In this document: piece after piece, positions 47,801-59,800 of the stretch
Layout of the letters: every line of letters starts with the position of its first letter
Numbering within the stretch: the first letter of the stretch is position 1
Assembly (NCBI GenBank): GCA_022494885.1
Contig: JAGVSM010002914.1
Coordinates: 105,300 to 169,299 of the forward strand
Direction of reading: 5' to 3'
DNA: 64,000 nt
DNA from: Micrasema longulum
Lineage: Eukaryota; Arthropoda; Insecta; Trichoptera; Brachycentridae
Translations under genes and position numbers: made by a program
Notes under the pieces: model-generated
Seen by the model: only the letters and a program-made list of their open reading frames with translations
The model's database searches: none
Told to the model about the DNA's origin: nothing

Positions 47801-50800
47801 TTTGTCAGTCACGTCAAAAATCATCATGTTTCTGACATCTGGGATGGGTTTTGTCAGGAGTGTGGGATGGTTGTGCCAATAACAGGATGTGAAAAAGACA
47901 ATTACTCTCGCGCATTAGATCACTTGATCAAAGTGCACGTAAATAATGTATGCTTTGAACCAGTGGAAAATAAAACTCCAACGCCGATTTTGATACCAGA
48001 TAATATTAAACTGGAAAATGTTCTTGTACCAAAAATACAAGTGCGGCCGATGACAGATTTACTTGAATCAAATGTAGTTAAAGAAACGAATTCGGAAGAG
48101 ACTAATCAACTGGTCAGTGATATTGGATTTTGTCACCTTCGGATAGAAAGCGTGGTCAGTTTAAATCCTAACGTAATAGAAAATCAATTAGAAAATGTTG
48201 AAGGTTCTAAGAGTTCGCCAGTATTACGGCTCGAATCTCTCTGTAATGAAGATAGTCAGGAAAATCTTCTCGTTCCGTTACCGGAAAAGGTTTTGCCAGA
48301 AAAGGTAGTAATATCTAGAACCAATGGTCCAAAACTGTCTCTTCCCAAAAAACATGGGGATGTCTCTTCCGAAGGTATGAACGTAGGCAACAAAGTCATC
48401 CAGTTTCAATTGAGAGATGATATGTTATTTAAATGCTGCTCAAGGTTTTGTTGCTTTGCGACTTGCGACTTGGATACATTCGTGAACCACCTGATAGTGC
48501 ACCGGGAAAATTCTATAGAGGAAAAAGAATGGAAGCAATGTCTGTATTGCGAGTTCTCGGTTAGCATTCCACAACTGCTGGGACGACACATTTTGGAAGA
48601 ACACGGAGCCTGCCGGTTCGAGTGTCCGCAGTGCTCGTACCGGGCCGCGGTTCCGCTCTTGGTGTTCACGCATTCGCTGGCAGTGCACCGCACGCGCTTG
48701 TCCGCCATGGGCCAGGTCCGCATCCACCCCGGCGCGGTCGAGGGCTCCCTCATCAGAGGCTTGCTACCTAAGAGCACGTATGTCAAGCCCTACATTTGCA
48801 CTTTTGGTAAGTCTTAGTCTTATTAACTACACTTTACATTAAATAATGTGTATTTGCGTACTATTCAATTATATAATATTTAGTATAACTATAGACACAT
48901 CTTATATATTATTATTCTAAAAATGATTTAGTGTGTCTGTCATGTACGGGCCCATTTCACACGTATCGCGCCTATCCACTCGGTCCGGTAAAATTAGGGT
49001 GGGTGGACACATATTTATTATTTTCCTTTTTAGTTTCTACTCGCGGGTGAAAATTTTGCTAAAAGAAATCGAGTGGAGATTAGTCGGCCTCATGGTGTAC
49101 TGTTTCGTGTTTTTACCTGCCTATTGATAAATACCGTAGGATGTTCAACATGCCACTGATAGTAATACACATACGTCGTTTTGTAAAGCGCTGTCTCTTT
49201 TATCACCGGACTGGTCCGAAGGAAGGCGCTGTCATGTCAAACATTTTAGGTTATTTTATGCACTATAATTGGAGTTTTATTACTTTGTGTTAGTTTGTTT
49301 ATGACGTGAAAAAATAGTCAACTTTGGTCATATTTAAACATAAAATGATTTTGACTTTGTAGTGCTGAAATTAAGGTATGTTTGCTATATAAAATGGGTT
49401 GATATCTGTTCAAACATGTTGAATTTTATCCTTTGTTTTTCGTTCAACTACTCAACTTCAATTACAAATGACAGTGATATCACAATAATTTACGTAAATT
49501 TGTACATTTATCGTAATTTTAAGCTTGATAATGAAATAATAACTAGGTACTGATAGTTGACATAGAGTTATAAATTTGAGCAGAAAATATTCACATTATA
49601 AACTTATTTTTATAAGTGACTAGCGGACCCGACAGACGTTGTCCTGCCCGAACATTTGTGTGCATGCTATTAGCTAGTTGAACAAGCGTTTTTCGTAAAT
49701 AAGGACACACGTTATTTATTTTGGACTTTTTTGAGCTATTTATATATTCGTATAGAGTTGATTATTGCGGTATCTACGCAGGTCTATCAATGAATAAAAT
49801 GACTCGCCTACAGTCTGTTTTGAATGACGCAGCGAGACAAATTTTTGGAATCTCTAAGTTCAGTCATATCACTCCACTACTTCGGGAATTACACTGGCTA
49901 AGCCCCTATCTGCTTCTATCTGTTATAAAATAAATTATTATTTTAACGAGGAACTTAAATCCCAACTGTCATTACGCTATGTAGCTGCAAGACGTGTTGG
50001 AATATTGTAAAGCACCCTTGAGGTGATTTTCACAAAAATGTGCGCTACATAAATTATCCACAATAATAGTAGCTGCTTCAATAGATAAATGTTATCAACT
50101 ATTAAATATCTTAATTTAGTAAATGGGGTCTAGAATTCCAACCGTCCATGCGCTCAGTAGCTGCAATACTTGTTGTAATCTAACTTCTATTTTAATGAAT
50201 TAGTTTTTTATTTAGTTTTTTAAAATAAAACTTCAACTCTAAACTTCATTGTCACATAAAATAAAAATAAATAAACAAAATAGGGGCTAGATTTCTTAAT
50301 GTCCATGCGCTCTGTAGCTGCAAGACGTGCTGTAATTTAGCTCCTATATATCAGAGTTGTAATACATCATAATTGGAGACGAGGAACTAGAATCCCGATC
50401 GTCCATGCGCTCTGTAGCTGCAAGACGTGCTGCGATATTTATTTATTGTACAGAGCCCTTGAGGTGATTTTTATCAAAATGGCGCTGTATAAAGTATTCA
50501 AATATACATACATATATATCTATATATACGTTTTCCACAGAGGGTGGAATACAAACTCTGTTGGCGTGTGTATAAGTTATGCACATCTCTGCTCCAGAAT
50601 ATATGCGGTGAACTAGCTGACAGACGTCTTACGCTTAGATCAGCTACATCTACGTCGAGGGGAAAAGTAATTATACTTCTACGCAAACAGCGCACTAAAT
50701 TTGGCGAACGAGCTTTTGAGATCGCAGGCCCTACGGCATGGAATGCTCTCGCAGCAGAGGTGCGAAACTATGAGAGTGAAGTGATGTTTCGAAAAAAAAA

Positions 50801-53800
50801 TTAAACCCACCCGTTCTCTAAATCGTTTGAATAAATTCTTAGCACGCGCGATGACAATGTAATTTTTTTTCTTAAATTTCAAATTGAAAAAGTCGAAATA
50901 AAATTTACTTCTTTGTATAATCACTTTGTAAAGCACCCTTGAGGTATTGTATTACGAAAATGGCGCTTTATAACATATCAATAATAATAATTCCTATTAA
51001 GGGTTAGTTTTTCGTTTTATCTCCTCATGTGATTGGTTAAGAGTCCTCGTCGTGCTCAAATCAAAATCGTGCAAAAATCACTACTCTTGTGCCATAATCC
51101 ATTAGGAAAATACGGAAATACGTGTTAATGAAGAAAAGCAGATTGCGTTTTTTATTATTATTATTATTATGGATAACTTATACAGCGCCATTTTCGTAAT
51201 AAAATACCTCAAGGGCGCTTTACATAGTGATTCTTTTAAATTTGTAATTTAATTAAAATAATTTATTTTGTTGTCACATGCTCCGGATTTATTCAAATGA
51301 TTTAGAGAACAAATGGGTTTTAAGTTTTTTCCGAAACATCACTTCACTTTCACAGCCTCGCACCTCTGCTGGGAGAGCATTCTATGCCATAGGGCCTGCG
51401 ACCGCAAATGCGCGTTCACTAAATTTAGTGCGCTGTTTGCATAGAGGTATAATAACTTTTCCTCTCGCCGTAGACGTAGCTGGTCTAAGCGTGAGACGCC
51501 TGTCAGCTAGTTCATCTGGAATGCATAGTTCCCTTAGATATTCCGGAGCCGAGTTGTGCAGTGACTTATACATAAGCCAACAGAGTTTGTATTCGACCCT
51601 CTGTGGAAAACGTAGCCAGAGTAGTTCCCGAAGTAGTGGAGTGATATGACTGAACTTAGAGATTCCGAAAAGAAGTCTCGCTGCGGCATTCAATACAGAT
51701 TGTAGGCGAGTCATTTTGTTCATTGGTAGACCTGCATAGATACTATTACAATAATCGACTCTAGACACTACAAACGCATTTATTAATTGACGGGCGGCAT
51801 CAACCGGCAAATTTTTGCGTATGCATTTAATTTGTCTCAGCTGGTAGAAGAATGAACTTATCGTTCTACTAATTTGAGCGTCAAGAGAAAGGTCAGAATT
51901 AAGTAAAACTCCCAGTTGTTTAACGGTAGGTAAAGCGGTACTCTTTGTATTGGGTAGGGCCGTATCCTGGATCAAATTCTGTCGTCTGGCTGAAGCCACC
52001 CATAGTTGTTCAGTTTTTAATGGGTTTAATGTTAGTCTGTTTTCAGCCATCCAGTTTCCTATTTTATCGATGCATCCATCAATTAAATTGACAAGCACAC
52101 TTCTCTCGCCTGGTTTGCAAAAAAATAAATCTTTTTACCCTGAGCATTCTATAATTATGACACTCAACTCATGCTCAACGTGAATTTAGTCATTCTTTAA
52201 CCCCCAGTCGGGTGTTGACGTGACATTTAATTCGAAACCAAAAGAAAAGAAAAATGACTCTCGTAAAAGAATGCAAAAACTGGCCGGATAAAATGAAAAA
52301 GACTATTCGTTGATAAGTAGGTACCTAGTTACTTGTTTACAATTGAATTCCAAAACTAAAAATTAATTATATTCAAATATTGAATTTAAGTAGGTACCTA
52401 GGTACTTGTTTATTTTATTCTATATTTTAAATATAGAATTCTTTTTGCAAATGTCAATCTTCGCTATTTATCAACAGTTGTGCATTTTGTGTCATAATTA
52501 GATTTTCAAAAATTTATCAAATGTCAGTTAAAATTATTTAAACATTACTAAAAATCCATAAAAAATAAGTGAATATGTAGAAATTAAGAAGTTGTAAGGA
52601 AAATAATCAATTCAGTATACATTAAAAATAATTGATATGTTTAAACCATAGAATTAAGAATAGTCCAGAAACCGCATACGCGCATAAAACAGAAGGCGAC
52701 TAAACTACTCATAAATGAGTAGGTTAACGTTTTGACCCATTAGATTGACGTAGACGTCGCTCAGTACGCAACTCCCGATTTGAATTCAACTATGCCTTGT
52801 TGGGTCGTTTTAAAGTGTACTGTATACAGCTGGGATCTTAAAGAAACACGATGGGATCACATTTCATGTGTAATTAACAAATGCATGTGTAAGTAGCAAA
52901 TGCATTACTTAAAAATTGAATTATTTTTCCATCTGTCAGTTTGTCAAAAAAACAAAATGGATATATCGTTATTGTTACCAGGGTAGTAAATTTTTTTACC
53001 CTACTTTGCTCATCTAATGAAAGAACTAATGAAAATTGGATCTCGGATTAAACAACTCTGTGGTGGAAATTTGACCGACATTATCTTCAAAACATCAAAT
53101 ATTATTTAACATGTTATAAAAATATCCGTTTTATGTAAAATAAAATTTATTTTATACTACTGCCATCACGCCATTTCCCCGTAGGGGTAGGCAGAGAGAA
53201 TGGACGGCCACATACGTCTATCCTGGCATATATTCCTAGCTTCCTCCACATTCATACATCTTGTCATACATGCCCTTCGGTTCTGTCTGCTTTTGACTTG
53301 ACCAGACTTAAGATTTTGGTTTATCTGATCATGCCACGTCTTCCTTGGTCGTCCTCGTCTCACGTTGCCGTTCATTTTCGCCTTATATACTTGTTTTACC
53401 ATTCTTTCGTCGTTCATTCGTTCTACGTGACCAAACCATCTCAGAGACCCTTTCTTAATCTTATCAATTATACTTGACTCAGATTTACACTCTCGCCTGA
53501 TTTCATCATTCGTAACCCTGTCATACATTGATTTCCCACACATTCGTCTAAGAGATCGCATTTCAACCGCGTTCACTCGGCTTTCATCCTTCCTCTGCCA
53601 GTTCCATGTTTCACTTCCATACATAAGTGTTGGGACTAAAACTCCGTTGTGCACTGCCAGTTTAGCTTCGATTGACATATTTTATTAGAAATTACTGTGC
53701 TTAGTGCTCCGTTCATTTTGTTGCCCGCATTCACTCTTCTTTCAACATCTTTTCTACTCTTCTATCTCTTGAAAACATGCTTCCTATGAAGCATTTGTGT

Positions 53801-56800
53801 ATCTATATACACAAATTCTTCTACTTGCTCGAGACATTCGTTGTTTACATTTATTATGCAGTCAGTAACCTCACTATCTCTTTCAAATACCATCACTTTT
53901 GACTTACTTTCGTTTATCGCCAATTCGCTCTCCAGGCATACATCATACATTCTAGAGACTATTTGCTGCAAATCACCCCTTCGTTTGCTAACAGAACTGC
54001 ATCATCAGCATACAACAAGCAGCTTACTGAAAAATTATCAATTTTTGCTCCAATACCCATACATTCTATCTCTTTCATACAGTTGTCCATGTATAGATTA
54101 AACAACCATGGTGACATTACACATCCCTGTTTCACGCCTTTTAAGATCGCAAACCAAGATGTAAATCCCCCATTAACTCTTATACACGCTGAACTCTGCT
54201 CATAGAGAGACGATACTGCACGTATAAGTTTATTGTTTACTCCATACTTTTCCAACCCGCTCCACAATTTCATTCTATCTACTTTATCATACGCTATTTG
54301 TAAATCGACAAATGCGTAGAATAGTTTCTGACTTTTCGCCAAAAACTTCTCCGTTAGCGTTCGCAGCGCAAAAATTTGATCCGTGCATCCACGTCCACTC
54401 ATAAAGGCTCTTTGCACGTCCCACACTTTATCTTTTGTCATATTTCTTACTTTCTCGATTATAATTTTCCCATACAGTTTATCGACAGAACTCAGAAGAC
54501 TGATTGCCCTATAGTTCCCACATTCCGCACGAGATCTCTTTCCCTTATTTATATATAAAGGCATGACAACTGCCCTCCTCCAATCCAAAGGCGTTGTTTT
54601 ATATTTTAAGTTTAAAGTTCATTAATTCAATTACTCTTACTAAATGACCCTTTATTTATCTACTCTGTTGTCAGTTAATATTTCCGCGTGCACAATACAA
54701 TTTTAGAGAAATTAACAGATTGATTTTTTTACCTTACATTTGTGTTATGGTTATATTTTTTCCCACCGCGCAACATTACGCGGCGACATCACGAATGCGC
54801 GCGGCGAAAGTGGGGCATAGTGGGGAGATTTTTGGACACAGTCCGATGTATTCAAATATGATTCTACGCTCCTTCTGGACTATTCTTAATTCTATGTATA
54901 CGAGTATTTATCTGCTGACATTCCATTTAATAAAATAAAAACTATGAAATTATGAAGAGAATTGGCATAATTTAATACTAACCGATAAATGTATATGGGG
55001 GTAATATATATAACGCAAGCGGACCCTGCCCGGTCCTGCCCGAACGTTAGCTTGCCTGCTACTAGCTGGTTGAACAAACATTTTTTTTTGTAATTAATTA
55101 CACACGTTATTTATTTTGGTAAAATAAAATTTGTTTTATATTTTAAGTTTAAAGTTCATTAATTCAATTACTCTTATTAAATGACCCTTTACTAATAATA
55201 TTTGTAAATTTATTAAATTTATAAATTCCAGAAGTGGACTATTCTTAATTATATGATATAGATAATAGGCTGCCTCCGCGGTGTAGTTGTTAAGACGCTT
55301 GACTTACGAACGGAAGGTGGGTTCGATTCCCGGTGAGAATTTAAAAATTCAAAATGTGATTTTTCTCATGCCTGATTATTCTGCGCTACAATTCACCACT
55401 GTAATTGAGCCTCCCGACCTTTTGTGGTATAACATAACAGACAGGCAGAAGAAGTAGCTGAGAAAACAGAAAAAAGAGAGTATTTAATTTATTAATTTAC
55501 AAGTGGATTGCCTATTTTGGGGACGAATAAATAGTAGAAAAAATATTTGGAAAAAATTGAAATTTTTGAAAATCGGTAGAATTTTGGTTGAATTCGGTAG
55601 ATCGGTAGATTTTACCATAAATCCGATTATTCGGTTTTTTGAGAAAAAACACATTTAATTTTTGTGTTCTTACCAGGAATTGACCCGGAACCTTCCACGC
55701 GTGAGTCAAGAGTCTCGACCACTACACCACGTAGGCCGCCGGGTTATTTAATATATTATAACTGTGTGGTTTTGGTAGCGTTATTCTGAGTGACAGATTA
55801 TTATTTTTTCATTTATTTTAAAAATAAATGTTTGTGTTCTTATGATTTAACCGAACTATTTATTTATTGTAAAATGAGAACCAAGTTGTAGTCTTGGACC
55901 TCCGCTCCGACACTAGCCACGGGACCACAACCCGGTTCATTATCATATTTATATTGCCCCTAATAGCAAATAAGAAATTGTGAGGCACCAGTGGGTGAAA
56001 TTTCGCAGTGCCCGAGATTCTAGGCGAATTTCCTAGCATGTAACAGTCGGCGATTGCCGATTGTTGCCTGCTAGTATTTTTATAATTGGTCCATAAGTAA
56101 GGCCCTACATGTATTTTATTATGGATAACGTATACAGTGTTCTTTAAACCCTGTCACACCCGAAACCAGGATGATCAGTATGGGCAAGAAGACATATTAG
56201 CATGTTTTAAAAAATATTTAGAACAAATATAAAAAAAAAAGAATATATTAAAAAAAACAAATGGTTTCTTACTTCTGCAGGGGAGAAGTGAGGAGAGCGC
56301 GGCGCAGTATCAGACTCTCCCCTCCCCTTCCTCGTTTCACCCCTGCAGAAGTAAGCAACCATTTGCTTTTTTTATATTTTATTTTTGTAAATTTTATTCG
56401 TTTTAAAAAATTATTTTAATGTGCCAATATGTCTTCTTGCTCATACTGATCATCGTGGTTTCGGATGTGACAGGGTTTAAAATACACCCTGTATAGCGCC
56501 ATTTTCGTAATGTGATACTTCAAGGGCGCTTTACAAAGTTATTTATAAAAAATCTTTTTTTTTGTATTATTTTGTAATTTATTCAGCGCATCCGAGATTT
56601 TAATTTGCCAAGGCTTTTGGAAAAAGTACTAAGGCTGATTTTATGCGGCCCGATGCGATGGGCCGAATTAAATAATAATCCGTCCCGAGGCCGATTACAT
56701 AGCCGACGGTTGCCTGCTAGCTAACCAAAAATACATAAGAATTGAGAATAATGTTCTGAATTTGAACATCAGGGAACTAAAGTACGCGTGCCCATTCTTA

Positions 56801-59800
56801 TAGTAGGGCCAATTTAATAGGTCACATTTGACATTTGTCGGTTTTAGCTTCATAGTGAGGTGACCTGCTTAAAAACACCGATTAAAGTTTATGAATCGAT
56901 TCGGACTTCAAACATAATATATGTGAATTGAATTCAGTTACTATGAAAAAGTACTTATAGGTAATTTTATTTTTAAAATCATAAGTCAAATCCCTGTCCC
57001 ATTATTACTTTCTATCGTAAATTTAATGAACAAAATAAGGTAAGTACATAATTTAACAAAATTATCAACATTCGATTTTTCTGGGTAACATCCCTAGTGT
57101 TTAAAAAGAAAAAGGGCTCACTGATGCAACATTGTAACGACGTTTAAAACAGAAAAAGTTTATTATGTTTAGAATGGTTTATTAGTGAAAGTAAATCGTA
57201 AAATTACCTTCTTTTGTCGTTATTACAATAAATATGGAATCGCAATTGAAAAAAGTTAAGCAATTGTGCAGTTCTAAATTTGAAAAAATAAATAATATTT
57301 TATTACCGCCCTTACAAGGTTATGAATTTTGATGAAATGTCAAATGTGACCTATTAAATTGGCCCTACTATAATTCTATGTACGTATGTCATCATTGTGA
57401 CATCCAAAAACATCGCAAATTTTATCTACAATCTGGAATTTGCTTTCTTTTTGACTGTAAATAGCCAAACAAAACAACACCAAGTCATTCATTTTAATGA
57501 AAATTAGAGCCCCCAGAAATCAGTCCGCGCGGTCTGCGCGTATTTCCAAAAACAAACTTGGCAGAACGAATAATGCAAAGGGAAGGGAAAATGCCGGTGG
57601 CGCCGTTTGAAGTTTCAAGGGAGCGGCCATTGTTTGTGTTTAGTCGGTCACGTAGAACTCTTCCCAGTCGGCTCTCTGTAAGTTTAGAATTTAGTGACAT
57701 TTTATCATACCTACCTGGACATTATTATTTATTATTTTTCAATAAGTAAAGAAAGGGATAGTGTTCACTGTTTATTCATCCTGTTGTGCATAGTATTTTT
57801 TCTTGTTAGAGTCAATGATATCAATGGCAGTAAAATGTTTTTACATAAATAATAAAAACTTTCGGACGAAAATATAAAAAACATTTAATCATTTGGGGCC
57901 GTGAATTATCTGACGCGTGTATTTTAAGATTCTGATATTATATTTTCAAATGAACTTTTCGAAAACACTAAGTAAAATAATAGTAAAAAACACATAATAA
58001 CTTTAGTTCTATTAGGTTGTAATGCTTGTATTTTTTTTTGCTATCTTAAGACTCCTACCTATCCTTTATGAATGAACTTATTAAAAAAAAATATTTTTTA
58101 GTCGCATCAATTCGCATAGTAGTTATTGTTATCAATTTAAAAAATAATGTAGCCCATTATACATTTTGTGTATAATATTTAAATTAATGCATAGTGTTTC
58201 TATTGCAATTATTGGTACATTTTCAATCAATCGGGTCGAAATAAGGATTTTTTTTTTATTTAGCTTAAGTAAAAACATATAAAACCAAATTAAAAAATCC
58301 AACCTAAAAATATCTGATCTCGGATTTTTGGTTTTACTGGAAACTCCATTTATATGGCGCATAGAACTTTCATTCATAGGGATTTCTATTTAGTTTATTA
58401 AACACTATCTTAAAAATAAACTTGTGTATCCATATTGTCGATATATAATCTTTTTAGATCTGCAACGCAAATCAAAAAATAATTGACGAGCCAATAACAT
58501 ACGTATTTTTGAAAATTGATCATATTATTTTGGTATTCGTGATGTGATAGTTTGTGCATTTTTAATCCAAATAATAACGTATCAGAAGAACGAAATACAA
58601 TAAACGAGAAAATTTTATAATTAAATAAAAGTTATTAACATGTCGGCCCCGTGGTGTAATGGTCAGCGCGTTTGCCTATTATGCAAGAGGTCTCGAATTT
58701 TTGTTCCCGACATGGTTGATATTAAATATATTGGTATATATTTAAAAAGGTGTTTTCACACTATAGTCCTTAAAATGTAAGATGATTAGAATGACAGCTG
58801 TCAAACTCAAATCAATAGTGATGGGAAATTACTGATCACTGATCATGTACCGATCAAATCGATTTTATTAGTTTTTTCATGCAAACATGAAACTCTGTTT
58901 CGGAAAATTGATTAAAAAAACGCAAAAACAAGCCTATTATACTGTGTTGAATGCAATTATTCACCAAAAATAAGACATTCATACTTTTTTCGTGAACATT
59001 ATAAAACAATTTTTTTTTTATTCGATCAATTTACATTGATCAATTTGTCCATCTCTAACGTTTTTGCAAAATGATGTAACCTTGTAAGAAGGTCGTTAAC
59101 AATTAGGCTTATTTTAGTTTTTTTAAAGTTTTAAAGCTGATTTTATATATGTTGATTTACATGTCCAGAATTGTATAAAAAAATAAATTAACTTACCAAA
59201 TACGAATGATTTTTCGTGTGTCAATATAAATCACTCCTTAGACGTTGCTACAAAGTTATGTCGTCAGTTTTTCTGACAACTGTCATTTTAATCATCTTAC
59301 ATTTTAAGCACTATAGAATATTTCATAGTTCCTGGACTGGTTTCTGAAGCGTAAGACTGATCACCTTACCTTCATGTAACACAACATTGGTCGAGATATG
59401 CTGCGATTGGTGTACCTATCCGATGCCCGATGCACCATTAGGTGCGAAAAGGGAATGATGATGATGATGATGTTATTGACATTTATTTTTAGTTTTCGGA
59501 ATAGGTTATTCCCACAATCGATTATATATTATTCGATTTTATTAATAGTATTTTCGCAACTCAAGTTTTTCGCGATATTTGAATTTTTTTTAAATAGCTG
59601 CCAGTGCGTGCGTGTGAAACGTAAAAATTGAAGAATATTCATACTTCAAAAGTTATAATTTTTATCAAGAATACCCATTAGTATTTAAATTACCTACAAA
59701 TGTTTCGTGATGATATAATTTCCTCAATTTATATATTTTTATTTAAGTAATATGAGTTTTTATGTTTAATTTTTGTTTAAAACTGTTCTTTGTCAGAGAA

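Noticed and set aside
48406..48786. 126-codon minus-strand frame
   Set aside because: Complement of the Cys/His-rich GC-rich finger region; a shadow.
39413..48817. Intronless gene starting at the ATG at 39413
   Set aside because: Two upstream exons join in phase to an ATG with an upstream in-frame stop, and the frame is open above 39413 up to a good acceptor.
58643..58712. A tRNA gene
   Set aside because: The A-box side is good, but the B box is degenerate, no cloverleaf closes, and related heads occur as SINE parts elsewhere in the window.
59455..59475. ATG microsatellite as an independent feature
   Set aside because: It is the variable tail of a SINE; the same family ends with CAT/ATG units near 7480.
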